Of a DNA stretch of 32,070 nucleotides, positions 15,760 to 24,470 are shown in pieces. Every line of letters starts with the position of its first letter. The first letter of the stretch is position 1. Source of the DNA: Prevotella sp. P5-92 (GTDB taxonomy: Bacteria; Bacteroidota; Bacteroidia; Bacteroidales; Bacteroidaceae); contig NZ_NPJG01000012.1 in NCBI RefSeq assembly GCF_002251245.1, positions 1 through 32,070 of the forward strand, written 5' to 3'. The notes beneath the pieces were generated by a model. That model was not told where the DNA came from and searched no databases. It worked only from the letters and a program-made list of their open reading frames with translations. Both the position numbers and the translations under genes were made by a program.

Positions 15760-17118
15760 TTACTTTTCTGCTGCCAAACGCTCCTTGATGGCTTTGCTTT
15801 CTGCCTCGTAGCCAGGTTTGTCGAGCAGGGCGAACATGTTCTTCTTGTAAGCCTCTACGCCTGGCTGGTTGAATGGATTCACTCCGAGGACGTTGCCGCT
15901 GATGCCGCAAGCAATCTCAAAGAAGTATATCATCTGTCCGAGGTAATACTCGTTGAGTTCTGGCACGCTGAGGCGTATGTTTGGCACGCCGCCATCCACG
16001 TGAGCCAGACGTGTGCCGAGCTCGGCCATCTTGTTTACTTCGTCAACGCGCTTGCCAGCGAGGAAGTTCAGTCCGTCGAGGTTCTCCTCGTCTTCGGGGA
16101 AGAGCATGGTGCGGTTTGGCTTCTCGACGCTGATGACGGTCTCGAAGATAGAGCGTTCGCCTTCCTGTATCCACTGTCCCATGGAGTGGAGGTCGGTGGT
16201 GAAGTCGCACGAAGCAGGGAAGATGCCCTTTCCGTCTTTTCCCTCGCTCTCGCCGTAGAGCTGCTTCCACCATTCGCTCATGAAGTGGAGCTTTGGCTGG
16301 TAGTTGATCATGATCTCAATTTTCTTTCCTGCCTTGGCGTAGAGAGCGTTTCTCACGGCAGCATACTGAGCGGCGATATTCTCTGAGAATGGCACGTCTT
16401 TGCCGCAAGCCTTCTCCATGTCTTGTGCTCCAGCCACGAGCTGGCTGATGTCGAATCCAGCACAGGCGATGGGCAGCAGGCCGACAGGGGTGAGGACAGA
16501 GAAGCGTCCGCCCACGTTGTCGGGGATGATAAACGAGGTGTAACCTTCCTTGTCGGCGCAGGTGCGTGCGGCGCCTTTCTTCGCGTCGGTGACAGCCACG
16601 ATGACCTTCTTTGCCTCCTCTTTGCCTCTCTGTGCTTCGCACTGCTTCTTCAGCAGGCGGAAGGTGAGGGCTGTCTCGGTTGTGGTGCCCGACTTGGATA
16701 TGTTGATGACACCAAACTTCTTGTCTTTGAGATAGTCGCACATCTCGGCGAGATAGTCTTCGCCGATGTTGTTTCCTGCAAAGAGTATGGTAGGATTCTT
16801 CTTGTCGCCCACGAGCCATGCGAAGGAGTTGCCAAGAGCCTCAATCACTGCCCTTGCACCGAGGTAGCTGCCGCCGATGCCTGCCACTACAACAACCTCG
16901 CAGTTGTCGCGCAGCACGTTAGCGCAAGCCTGGAGCTGGCCGATGAAGTCGGCGGTAATTGATGATGGAAGGTGGAGCCAGCCGAGGAAGTCGTTTCCTG
17001 GACATGTTCCGTTTTCGAGGGCCTCCTGTGCGGCCTTTACCTGAGACTCGTAAGCCTCTACTGCACCAGCTTCAAGAAACTGTGCAGCCTTTGTGATGTC
17101 AAGTGTAATATTCTTCAT
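15760..17118 (-). CDS. pgi: Glucose-6-phosphate isomerase
   Basis: 452 residues, the short PGI form typical of Bacteroidota and Firmicutes. It interconverts glucose-6-phosphate and fructose-6-phosphate. Motifs: [17 protein letters not shown] (80-96), [16 protein letters not shown] (138-153, sugar-phosphate binding), [19 protein letters not shown] with the conserved glutamate, and [16 protein letters not shown] with the C-terminal catalytic region. Start at 17118 gives [14 protein letters not shown]. It is the third gene of a lysS-gpsA-pgi series that I recall as conserved in order in Bacteroides relatives. A 157-base repeat-rich gap separates it from gpsA. Confidence 0.97.
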   Translation of the reverse strand: MKNITLDITKAAQFLEAGAVEAYESQVKAAQEALENGTCPGNDFLGWLHLPSSITADFIGQLQACANVLRDNCEVVVVAGIGGSYLGARAVIEALGNSFAWLVGDKKNPTILFAGNNIGEDYLAEMCDYLKDKKFGVINISKSGTTTETALTFRLLKKQCEAQRGKEEAKKVIVAVTDAKKGAARTCADKEGYTSFIIPDNVGGRFSVLTPVGLLPIACAGFDISQLVAGAQDMEKACGKDVPFSENIAAQYAAVRNALYAKAGKKIEIMINYQPKLHFMSEWWKQLYGESEGKDGKGIFPASCDFTTDLHSMGQWIQEGERSIFETVISVEKPNRTMLFPEDEENLDGLNFLAGKRVDEVNKMAELGTRLAHVDGGVPNIRLSVPELNEYYLGQMIYFFEIACGISGNVLGVNPFNQPGVEAYKKNMFALLDKPGYEAESKAIKERLAAEK

Positions 17119-17185
17119 AATTCCTTGTTGAATTAAAATGTTTTATTTCAGTTTGGATATCTGTTTACAACCCATTCGCCCACAT

Positions 17186-17269
17186 TGTCAACTCGTCAAC
17201 TGAACATTCAACTCGTCAACTTGTTCACTTGTCAACTCGTTCACTTGTCAACTTGTTCACTCGTCAACT
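17186..17269. repeat. Imperfect tandem repeats between gpsA and pgi
   Basis: Alternating TCAACT and TTCACT blocks joined by CG or TG. From about 17213 the unit is 16 bases (TCAACTTGTTCACTTG and variants with T/C swaps) repeated three times plus a partial copy; before it lie 8-base units (TCAACTCG). No regular unrelated spacers, so not a CRISPR. The array ends just before the gpsA stop codon. Confidence 0.8.
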
Positions 17270-17275
17270 AAAACA

Positions 17276-18271
17276 TCACCTAAACGAGTCGGTGAGCAGT
17301 TTTATCTCAATCTGCGGACTGATCCTTTCGTAGAGGATGTTATAGACTGCATCGAGGATAGGCATGTTGACATGCAGATGCCTGTTTATCTCCTTCATGC
17401 ATTTGGTGCCAAAGAATCCCTCTGCGATCATCTCCATCTCTATCTGTGCGCTCTTCACGCTGTAGCCCTTGCCGATCATCGTGCCGAAAGTGCGGTTTCG
17501 CGAGAAGTTGCTGTAGCCCGTTACGAGCAGGTCGCCGAGATAGACAGAGTCATAGACGTTGCGTTCTATGGGATTGATGGCAGTGAGGAAGCGCGACATC
17601 TCCTGTACGGCGTTAGACATTAGCACCGCCTGGAAGTTGTCGCCAAACTTCAGTCCGCTGCATATTCCGGCAGCTATGGCATAAACGTTTTTCAGCACCG
17701 AGGCATATTCAATGCCAATGACATCGTCAGACGTCTTGGTTTTTATATACTCGCTGTTGAGCACGTCGGCAAAGGCCTGCGCCTTCTGCCTGTCGGCACA
17801 TCCCACGGTGAGGTAAGACAGTCGTTCGAGTGCCACCTCCTCGGCGTGTGACGGTCCTCCGAGGCAAGCGAGATTGTCGTAAGGCACGTCATAAACCTGA
17901 TGGAAAAACTCCGAGCAGACGAGGTTCTCGTCGGGGACGATGCCTTTGATGGCAGTGATGACGAACTTGTCCTTGATGCGTGTCTTGAGTTTCTTCAGGT
18001 GATTCTTTATGTATGGCGATGGCGTGACAAAGACGAGCGTGTCGTATTCGGCCACGATCTTGTTTATGTCGCTCGAGAACCCTATCTCGTCGGTTTCGAA
18101 ATGCACGCTGGTGAGGTAAGCCGGGTTGTGGCTAAGTCTGATAAACTCCTCTATGCGGTCGTCGCGTCGCATATACCATCCTATGTGGTGAGTGTGTCCC
18201 ACCACAATCTTGGCAATGGCCGTAGCCCAGCTTCCGCCTCCGATGATAGCTATCTTCCCGCAATCAAACAT
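17276..18271 (-). CDS. gpsA: Glycerol-3-phosphate dehydrogenase [NAD(P)+]
   Basis: 331 residues. It reduces dihydroxyacetone phosphate to sn-glycerol-3-phosphate for phospholipid synthesis. The nucleotide-binding turn is IIGGGSWATAIA (9-20); VFVTPSPYIKNHL, AIKGIV (107-112, first catalytic lysine K109), GGPSHAEEVA (138-147) and GIEYASVLKNVYAIAAGI with K194 are all in place, as is the C-terminal KGYSVKSAQIEMEMIAEGFFG. Start at 18271 gives MFDCGKIAIIGGGSW. It lies 23 bases downstream of lysS, so they are cotranscribed. Confidence 0.95.
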   Translation of the reverse strand: MFDCGKIAIIGGGSWATAIAKIVVGHTHHIGWYMRRDDRIEEFIRLSHNPAYLTSVHFETDEIGFSSDINKIVAEYDTLVFVTPSPYIKNHLKKLKTRIKDKFVITAIKGIVPDENLVCSEFFHQVYDVPYDNLACLGGPSHAEEVALERLSYLTVGCADRQKAQAFADVLNSEYIKTKTSDDVIGIEYASVLKNVYAIAAGICSGLKFGDNFQAVLMSNAVQEMSRFLTAINPIERNVYDSVYLGDLLVTGYSNFSRNRTFGTMIGKGYSVKSAQIEMEMIAEGFFGTKCMKEINRHLHVNMPILDAVYNILYERISPQIEIKLLTDSFR

Positions 18272-18294
18272 GATGCCTTGTGAAAATTTCGGTT

Positions 18295-20025
18295 TTACTT
18301 CTGGCTGTTGTCAATCCACGCCTGGAATTCCTCCACCTTAGGATTGTCAAGACCGAGTTTGAATTTCTTGTTCACGCCGCAGACGTCCTGCTGCAGTTTC
18401 TGTGCCTTGACGTCCCTAATGTCGCTCACGAGGTAATAGCCTGCCTTGTTGAACAGTGGCACCCATTGCTCTGTAACGCCGATGGCTGCCCACTCGTCGT
18501 TGGTGGAACGTGGTGCTTTCTTCTCAGGCTTCATCTGCGGGAAGAAGAGCACTTCCTGGATGAATGTCTTTCCTGTCATGAGCATCACGAGACGGTCGAT
18601 GCCTATTCCGATGCCGCTGGTAGGAGGCATGCCGTACTGAAGGGCGCGGAGGAAGTCCTGGTCGATGATCATCGCCTCGTCGTCGCCCTTGTCGGCGAGC
18701 TTCATCTGGTCGATGAATCTCTCTTCCTGGTCTATCGGGTCGTTAAGCTCTGAGTATGCGTTGGCGAGCTCCTTGCCGTTGACCATAAGCTCAAAACGCT
18801 CGGTGAGTCCTGGCTTTGAGCGGTGCATCTTGGTGAGCGGCGACATCTCAACAGGATAGTCGGTGATGAATGTAGGCTGGATGAATGTGCCCTCGCAGAA
18901 CTCTCCGAAGAGCTCGTCGATGAGTTTGCCCTTGCCCATGGTCTCGTCCACGTCCATGCCTTTCTCCTTGCAGAAGGCACGTATCTCCTCCTCTGTCTTG
19001 CCGTTGCAGTCGAAACCCGTCTTCTCCTCGATGGCCTCGAGAATGGGCAGACGGCGATATGGAGCCTTGAAGCTGATGATCTTGCCGTCGATCTCGCGCT
19101 CGGTGGTGCCGTTGACAGCAATGCAGACCGTCTCGAGAAGTTTCTCGGTGAACGACATCATCCAGTTGTAGTCCTTATATTGCACGTAGAGCTCCATGCA
19201 GGTGAACTCAGGGTTGTGGTTGCGGTCCATGCCCTCGTTGCGGAAGTTCTTGCCAATCTCATACACGCCCTCGAAGCCGCCCACGATGAGGCGCTTAAGG
19301 TAGAGCTCGGTGGCGATGCGCATATACATATCTACATTGAGCGCATTGAAGTGGGTGATGAACGGACGGGCGCTAGCACCGCCGGCTATGCTCTGCAGTG
19401 TAGGCGTCTCCACCTCGGTGTAGCCAGCCTCGTCGAGAACGCGTCTGATGGTGCGAATCACGGTGGCGCGCTGCAGGAACGTGTCCTTCACACCGTCGTT
19501 GACGATGAGATCGACATAACGCTGGCGGTAGCGCAGCTCAGGGTCCTCAAACTTGTCGTAAGCCACGCCGTCCTTGTATTTCACTATAGGCAGCGGCTTG
19601 AGGCTCTTTGAGAGGAGCGTGATCTCCCTGGCATGAACAGAAATCTCGCCCGTCTGAGTGCGGAATACGAATCCCTTCACGCCTATGAAGTCGCCGATGT
19701 CCAAAAGTCTTTTGAACACCTTATTATATAAGTCCTTGTTTTCGTCTGGACAGATGTCGTCGCGTGTGACATAAACCTGTATTCTGCCTTTTGAGTCCTG
19801 AATCTCGACAAAGCTTGCCTTTCCCATCACTCTTCGGCTCATCATACGTCCCGCTATGCATACCTCACGCTGGGGAGCGTCGTCGCTGAAGTTGTCTCTG
19901 ATATCTACCGAGAAAGCATTCGTCGGGTACTCTGCTGCGGGATATGGCTCAATGCCCATCTCACGCAGTTCCTGCAGACTCTGTCGTCTGCCTATTTCCT
20001 GTTCGCTAAGTTCTAAAACGTTCAT
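18295..20025 (-). CDS. lysS: Lysyl-tRNA synthetase, class II
   Basis: 576 residues. It attaches lysine to tRNA-Lys. An N-terminal OB-fold (about 55-140) is followed by the class II catalytic core: motif 2 FRNEGMDRNHNPEFTCMELY (261-280) and motif 3 GIGIGIDRLVMLMTG (471-485). The core ends near residue 500. About 70 further residues (QWVPLFNKAGYYLVSDIRDV onward) are absent from E. coli LysS (505 residues) and look like a small helix-hairpin-helix type appendix, which I recall from other Bacteroidota LysS. The ATG at 20025 gives MNVLELSEQEIGRRQ. It heads the long leftward gene run and has a -7 box 29 bases upstream. Confidence 0.97.
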   Translation of the reverse strand: MNVLELSEQEIGRRQSLQELREMGIEPYPAAEYPTNAFSVDIRDNFSDDAPQREVCIAGRMMSRRVMGKASFVEIQDSKGRIQVYVTRDDICPDENKDLYNKVFKRLLDIGDFIGVKGFVFRTQTGEISVHAREITLLSKSLKPLPIVKYKDGVAYDKFEDPELRYRQRYVDLIVNDGVKDTFLQRATVIRTIRRVLDEAGYTEVETPTLQSIAGGASARPFITHFNALNVDMYMRIATELYLKRLIVGGFEGVYEIGKNFRNEGMDRNHNPEFTCMELYVQYKDYNWMMSFTEKLLETVCIAVNGTTEREIDGKIISFKAPYRRLPILEAIEEKTGFDCNGKTEEEIRAFCKEKGMDVDETMGKGKLIDELFGEFCEGTFIQPTFITDYPVEMSPLTKMHRSKPGLTERFELMVNGKELANAYSELNDPIDQEERFIDQMKLADKGDDEAMIIDQDFLRALQYGMPPTSGIGIGIDRLVMLMTGKTFIQEVLFFPQMKPEKKAPRSTNDEWAAIGVTEQWVPLFNKAGYYLVSDIRDVKAQKLQQDVCGVNKKFKLGLDNPKVEEFQAWIDNSQK

Positions 20026-20053
20026 ATTTTGATTGTCTATACTTTTTCTGCTG

Positions 20054-20061
20054 CAAATTTA
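20054..20061 (-). promoter_or_regulatory. -7 promoter box for lysS-gpsA-pgi
   Basis: Read leftward: TAAATTTG, an exact TAnnTTTG box about 30 bases before the lysS ATG. The -33 element is not obvious. Confidence 0.5.
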
Positions 20062-20173
20062 CTAAATAAATTCGAATAAGCGCGCATTTTTACTTTATTT
20101 ATTGTTTTTTTGTTCTGTATTTTTGTACAAAAGGTTAAAAACTACTAAACTTTTGGCAAAAAAAACCACTTTT

Positions 20174-20204
20174 GTTGGAGGTAATTCATTTTTTTACTAC
20201 TTTT
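20174..20204 (+). promoter_or_regulatory. Promoter of ROK kinase-menIFDB
   Basis: TTG at 20174-20176, 20 bases, then TACTTTTG at 20197-20204, with the start codon about 40 bases later. A close match to the Bacteroidota consensus. Confidence 0.7.
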
Positions 20205-20244
20205 GTGGTATATAACGACCTCAGAAATTATTATTTGACTAATT

Positions 20245-21225
20245 ATGGAATTAGAAACTGTAAAAGATAGGGTAATAGGCGTGGATATCAGCTACTCGCA
20301 AACGACGATTGCGGTGGTTGACGTGCGCGGCAACATAATAGCCAAAACTTCGTTCTGTACGGAAGAATTTCCAGAAATCAGCGGTTTCGTGACAAAGCTC
20401 GCCGAGAGTATTGTCGAACTGGCAGAGGACAATGGCGGCTTTTTGTCAATTCGCTCGGTCGGAGTAAGCTCGCCGAGCGGCAACTTCAAGACGGGATGCA
20501 TAGAAAACTCGCCCAACATGAAGTGGAAAGGCGTGATTCCCATGGCTGCCATGCTCCGCGACCGTCTCGGCATCGCCGTGGCCTTAGGCAACGACAGTCA
20601 CACCATGGCTCTCGGAGAACATGTGTATGGCAGCGCCCATGGCATGAGAGACTTCGTGCTCGTCACCCTGGGACACGGACTGGGCAACGCCGTCTTCAAT
20701 CGCGGCAAGATCATACTTGGCGCACATGGATTCGGAGGCGAGATGGGACACTCGTGCGTGGTGGACGGAGGACGACTATGCGGCTGCGGCAACCATGGCT
20801 GTCTTGAGGCTTACTGCGCGGCTAAAGGTGTAGTGCAGACAGCAAAGGAACTGATGGAGGAGAGCGGCGAAGAGTCGCTGATGACCATCTATCCTAACCT
20901 CACACCTAAGAATATCACCGAGTGCTGCAACAAGGGAGACAAGCTCGCCATCGAGACCTATCGACGCACAGGACATATCCTCGGCATCGCAATGGCAAAC
21001 ATCGCAGCTTTGGTGGATCCGCAGGCGATAATCATAACAGGAGGTATCTCAAAGGCAGGCAAATGGTTGCTCGAACCAGCTAAACAATCGTTTGATGAGC
21101 ATTGCTTCCGTAATATCAGGGGCAAGGTGAAGATCACGTCGTCAACACTCGACTCAAGAGAACGCGACGTGCTCGGCGCCAGCGCGCTCGCATGGGAAGT
21201 GGAAGAATACTCTCTGTTTAAATAA
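20245..21225 (+). CDS. ROK-family sugar kinase (glucokinase-like)
   Basis: 326 residues. The ROK fold is clear: GVDISYSQTTIAVVDVRGNI (N-terminal phosphate loop), catalytic base D117 in ALGNDSHTMALGE, and GGEMGHSCVVDGGRLCGCGN with the zinc ligands H169, C179, C181 and C186 and the sugar-binding E166. ITGGISKAGKWL near the end is the second phosphate/adenosine motif. The family phosphorylates glucose, mannose, N-acetyl sugars and others; the sugar cannot be fixed from sequence. The usual GTGxGGG loop reads GHGLGNA (143-149), a departure that could affect ATP binding. It heads the plus-strand men arm: the next ATG follows its stop with no gap, so they are coupled. A glucokinase would fit with pgi nearby. 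Confidence 0.85.
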   Translation: MELETVKDRVIGVDISYSQTTIAVVDVRGNIIAKTSFCTEEFPEISGFVTKLAESIVELAEDNGGFLSIRSVGVSSPSGNFKTGCIENSPNMKWKGVIPMAAMLRDRLGIAVALGNDSHTMALGEHVYGSAHGMRDFVLVTLGHGLGNAVFNRGKIILGAHGFGGEMGHSCVVDGGRLCGCGNHGCLEAYCAAKGVVQTAKELMEESGEESLMTIYPNLTPKNITECCNKGDKLAIETYRRTGHILGIAMANIAALVDPQAIIITGGISKAGKWLLEPAKQSFDEHCFRNIRGKVKITSSTLDSRERDVLGASALAWEVEEYSLFK

Positions 21226-21636
21226 ATGAATATCGACAACGTAAAGAAGAAGTTACAAGCTCGACATAATCTTGCTGACAGCCTCGGCATGCAGTTCATG
21301 TCAACTCCCGACGAGGACAGTTGTATGGCCACAATGGAGGTGAACGAGAATAATTGTCAGCCTTACGGGTATCTCAGCGGCGGAGCGACACTCGCCCTCG
21401 CTGAGACACTCGCAGGAGTGGGCTCGGCGGCTCTCTGCCCAGACGAAGTGGCTGTGGGCATCAACGTCTCAGGGCATCATATCAAGGCCGTGAAGATGGG
21501 CGAGACGGTGACAGCAAAGGCGAAGGCCGTACAGAACGGACGTCGGCTTCATGTGTGGAACGTGGATGTGACGGACTCCGGAGGCGACCTCGTCTCTTCG
21601 GTTGTAGTGACAAACTATATTTTACAGAAACGCTGA
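21226..21636 (+). CDS. menI: Hotdog thioesterase, probable DHNA-CoA hydrolase
   Basis: 136 residues, one hotdog domain of the PaaI/YdiI type. The core YGYLSGGATLALAETLAGVG (47-66) contains the helix glutamate E60 expected to drive thioester hydrolysis, and GINVSGHHIKAVKMGETVTA follows. Placed directly before menF-menD-menB, it most likely hydrolyses 1,4-dihydroxy-2-naphthoyl-CoA, the step after MenB. The ATG abuts the ROK kinase stop codon. The histidine that normally precedes the GG pair in YdiI-type enzymes (LHGG) is serine here (S51). The pathway role is inferred from context; hotdog enzymes are often promiscuous. Confidence 0.82.
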   Translation: MNIDNVKKKLQARHNLADSLGMQFMSTPDEDSCMATMEVNENNCQPYGYLSGGATLALAETLAGVGSAALCPDEVAVGINVSGHHIKAVKMGETVTAKAKAVQNGRRLHVWNVDVTDSGGDLVSSVVVTNYILQKR

Positions 21637-21699
21637 CGCGACTTGACGACAGCGCTTCTCGTTTTTTTTTTCGTATGCTTCTCGTTTCATGAATTGACC

Positions 21700-22740
21700 A
21701 TGAAGAATTTCGCAATCTTCCGTCTGCCTCACGCAGACACTTATACGGAAATCATTCAGCACAAGGGCGAACCACGCCGTCTTGCCTCTGTCGGCGAACT
21801 CAACGGACAGAAAGGATTTGTGGTGGCTCCATTTTCTGCCACCGACGACGAGCCGCTGCTGCTCATCGCTCCCGATGAAGTGAAGACATCTCAGCTCGAC
21901 ACGTCACTCTGCAAGGAAGAGAATGACATTCACGACGAAAACGAACGTAGCAGCTCCTTGCTTACCGACGAAAACGAACGTAGCTACTACAGCGTGGATT
22001 TCCAAAACTTCCACTCGCGACTGGTGTCGGGCGAATTCAAGAAAATTGTGCTTGCACGTAGCGCCGAGGTGAGCCATGGAGATGATGTCAACACAAGGCG
22101 GCTCTTCTTCAAGGCGTGTATGTCGTATCCGCGAATGTTTGTGGCGCTGGTGTCAACAAAGGTGACAGGCACATGGCTCGTGGCAACACCCGAGATTCTC
22201 CTCGAAGGCAACGGGCGCGACTGGCATACCATGGCCCTTGCCGGCACCATGACTCTCGGAAAACTCAACTGGAGCGAGAAGAACATAGCCGAACAGGCTT
22301 ACGTCACCACATACATCACCGAGTGTATAGAACGCTTCACAAACAACTTCCAGATAGAGGGACCTTACTCAGTGAGGGCAGGAGAACTCGTGCATCTGCG
22401 CACCGACTTCCACTTTTCTATTATTAGTGATGACGCGCTCGGCAAGATCATTGCCACACTTCATCCTACACCGGCCGTGTGCGGCATTCCCAAACGTGAG
22501 ACCAACGACTTCATCATCGCCAACGAACACCGGCCACGACGGTATTACAGCGGTTTTATGGGACCGCTTGGCATCAATGGCACCACACATCTCTACGTGT
22601 CATTGCGATGCATGGAAATACTGCCACATGCCTACCGACTCTATGCTGGTGGAGGCATCCTCGCCGACAGCGTCGAACAGCAGGAATGGGAAGAGACGGC
22701 AGAGAAAATGAAGACAATGGGAAAAGTAATCTTTCAGTAA
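21700..22740 (+). CDS. menF: Isochorismate synthase
   Basis: 346 residues. It converts chorismate to isochorismate, the entry step of menaquinone synthesis. The chorismate-binding fold is seen in KKIVLARSAEV (114-124), GTWLVATPEILLEG, HTMALAGTM, then the conserved NEHRPRRYYSGFMGPLG and YAGGGILADSVEQQEWEETA. ATG at 21700 gives MKNFAIFRLPHADTY; a longer TTG-initiated frame from 21643 is less likely. It is slightly short at the N-terminus compared with E. coli MenF (~430), normal for Bacteroidota. An 18-base duplication in the variable region repeats DENERS (79-84 and 90-95). Its TAA is immediately followed by the menD ATG. Confidence 0.94.
   Translation: MKNFAIFRLPHADTYTEIIQHKGEPRRLASVGELNGQKGFVVAPFSATDDEPLLLIAPDEVKTSQLDTSLCKEENDIHDENERSSSLLTDENERSYYSVDFQNFHSRLVSGEFKKIVLARSAEVSHGDDVNTRRLFFKACMSYPRMFVALVSTKVTGTWLVATPEILLEGNGRDWHTMALAGTMTLGKLNWSEKNIAEQAYVTTYITECIERFTNNFQIEGPYSVRAGELVHLRTDFHFSIISDDALGKIIATLHPTPAVCGIPKRETNDFIIANEHRPRRYYSGFMGPLGINGTTHLYVSLRCMEILPHAYRLYAGGGILADSVEQQEWEETAEKMKTMGKVIFQ
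21934..21984 (+). repeat. In-frame 18-bp direct repeat inside menF
   Basis: GACGAAAACGAACGTAGC at 21934-21951 and again at 21967-21984, 33 bases apart (11 codons). It encodes DENERS twice in a hydrophilic, probably loop region. Confidence 0.85.
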
Positions 22741-24432
22741 ATGTATTATATCAACGAAAAGACTAATATGCTTGTCGCACTCCTGGCACAGTATGGCGTG
22801 AAAGACGTGGTGCTCTGCCCAGGCAGCAGGAATGCGATGATAGTAAACAACATAGCCGAAAACGGCAACTTCCGTGTACATCGTTTCACCGATGAACGCT
22901 CGGCGGCATTCGCCGCATTAGGCATGTGTGGCGAGGACCGGCAGCCTGTGGCCGTGGTGGTGACATCAGGCTCGGCGCTGATGAACTGCTCACCGGCCGT
23001 GGTGGAGGCTTACTACCGACACATGCCGCTCGTGGTGGTGTCGGCCGACAGACCGCAGGAAGAGATAGGGCAAAACGTGGGACAGACAATGCTGCAGGCC
23101 GATGCGCTCAGACATTGCACCAGATGCTCAGTAAACCTTACCGACGCTATGGGCGACACAGCTTATTTCAACCACCGCCTCGTGTGCGAAGCTCTCGTCA
23201 AGAGCATCAGTCCCGTGGCGGGACCCGTACATATCAACGTGCCACTGCCCGACGTGTCGGAGTGTGAACAGAGCGACACGGCGCCTTCTTTCGACTGCCA
23301 GCCCATTCTCTTCCGCAACGCTCTGGCAAGCGGCGCAGCATTGCTGACGTCTGACTTCGACTTCATCTTCGATGATGCACGTCGGCCTATACTCGTCGTC
23401 GGACAGACTACGGAGCCGCTGGGAAGAATGATGATGACTTCGATACGCAAGCAGATGGTGGTGCTTTCCGAACCGCTCTCCGACCTTACGTCTGAAGCTT
23501 TCGACGGCATCTTCAGCAATATGCCGTCAGAACTGCTGCCCGACCTCGTCATCTATGTGGGCGACAACATGGTTTGCAGAGCCATCAACCGCTCGTTTGC
23601 CTCTATCGGCAATCTAAAGGTGTGGCGAGTGAGTGCCGAGGGCGACTTCGCCTCGCCGTTCATGCATCTCGCCGGAGTGGTGAGACAGACGCCTGAGAGC
23701 TTCCTCCTTCAACTGGAAGCGTACTTGAAGGAAAAAGCCGCGAGCCGCAACAACACCATGGGAGAACATCTTTCCGACACCATGGGAGAACATCTTTCCG
23801 ACTCCATGGGAGAAGAATGCTTCGACAATAACTTCCTGCGCGCCTGGACGGTGGCTTTTGCAGAGGAACGCCAACGCCTTGACGAGGCTATCGACACGCA
23901 GCGCCTCTCGGCGGCTGCCACTGTGGCTTATATCCACGAGCAGCTCGAAGACATGGAATACGACTACCGCCTTCACTATGCCAACAGCACATCGGTGCGC
24001 CTCGCTTGCAGATATGCTACAGGCAACTATGTGTATTGTAATCGTGGCGTGAACGGCATCGAGGGCTGTGTCTCCACTGCCGCAGGACACTCGTTAGCTA
24101 CCGATGCGCGTGTGTTCTGTTTCACTGGCGACCTCGCCTTCTTCTACGACCAGAACGCCCTTTGGAACAGCGAACTGAGCGGCAACCTCCGCATAGTGGT
24201 CTTCAACGACCATCGAGGCAGCATCTTCGACCGGGTGAAGGGGCTTGCCGCCAGTAGTCAGCGCGAGACGTTTATAGCAGGCTATCATCAGGCTGACGCC
24301 CGCGGCATCACCACCCAAAACGATATAGGATATATTGCGGCAAAGACGATAGATGAGATGCATCTCGGTGTGGTGAAACTGCTTACCGAGGAGACGTCGA
24401 GGCCAATGCTGCTTGAAGTGTTTTTGGACTGA
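22741..24432 (+). CDS. menD: SEPHCHC synthase MenD
   Basis: 563 residues, a thiamine-diphosphate enzyme that joins isochorismate and 2-oxoglutarate. The N-terminal PYR domain shows [12 protein letters not shown] and [35 protein letters not shown] follows. The C-terminal PP domain has [20 protein letters not shown] and the ThDP/Mg2+ motif [16 protein letters not shown], then NDHRGSIFD. Coupled directly to menF (no gap) and followed 38 bases later by menB. A 24-base tandem duplication (about residues 338-358, repeating TMGEHLSD) sits in a linker ahead of the PP domain, so it is probably tolerated. Confidence 0.95.
   Translation: MYYINEKTNMLVALLAQYGVKDVVLCPGSRNAMIVNNIAENGNFRVHRFTDERSAAFAALGMCGEDRQPVAVVVTSGSALMNCSPAVVEAYYRHMPLVVVSADRPQEEIGQNVGQTMLQADALRHCTRCSVNLTDAMGDTAYFNHRLVCEALVKSISPVAGPVHINVPLPDVSECEQSDTAPSFDCQPILFRNALASGAALLTSDFDFIFDDARRPILVVGQTTEPLGRMMMTSIRKQMVVLSEPLSDLTSEAFDGIFSNMPSELLPDLVIYVGDNMVCRAINRSFASIGNLKVWRVSAEGDFASPFMHLAGVVRQTPESFLLQLEAYLKEKAASRNNTMGEHLSDTMGEHLSDSMGEECFDNNFLRAWTVAFAEERQRLDEAIDTQRLSAAATVAYIHEQLEDMEYDYRLHYANSTSVRLACRYATGNYVYCNRGVNGIEGCVSTAAGHSLATDARVFCFTGDLAFFYDQNALWNSELSGNLRIVVFNDHRGSIFDRVKGLAASSQRETFIAGYHQADARGITTQNDIGYIAAKTIDEMHLGVVKLLTEETSRPMLLEVFLD
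23754..23814 (+). repeat. In-frame 24-bp tandem repeat inside menD
   Basis: CACCATGGGAGAACATCTTT plus CCGA (23754-23777) is repeated exactly at 23778-23801 and partly again at 23804-23814. It encodes [21 protein letters not shown]. The perfect identity suggests a recent expansion. Confidence 0.9.
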
Positions 24433-24470
24433 TTCATTTAGACAACGATAGAACGAAAATAAAGAATTGT

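Noticed and set aside
17186..17269. CRISPR-like array
   Set aside because: Units are contiguous, 8-16 bases long and degenerate, without unique spacers; no cas genes nearby.
18823..19611. Rightward open frame opposite lysS (about 262 codons)
   Set aside because: Antisense to the conserved LysS core; no start context and no domain signature.
21643..21699. TTG-started N-terminal extension of menF
   Set aside because: It would begin within 7 bases of the menI stop and add a non-conserved hydrophobic leader; the ATG at 21700 gives the expected MenF start.
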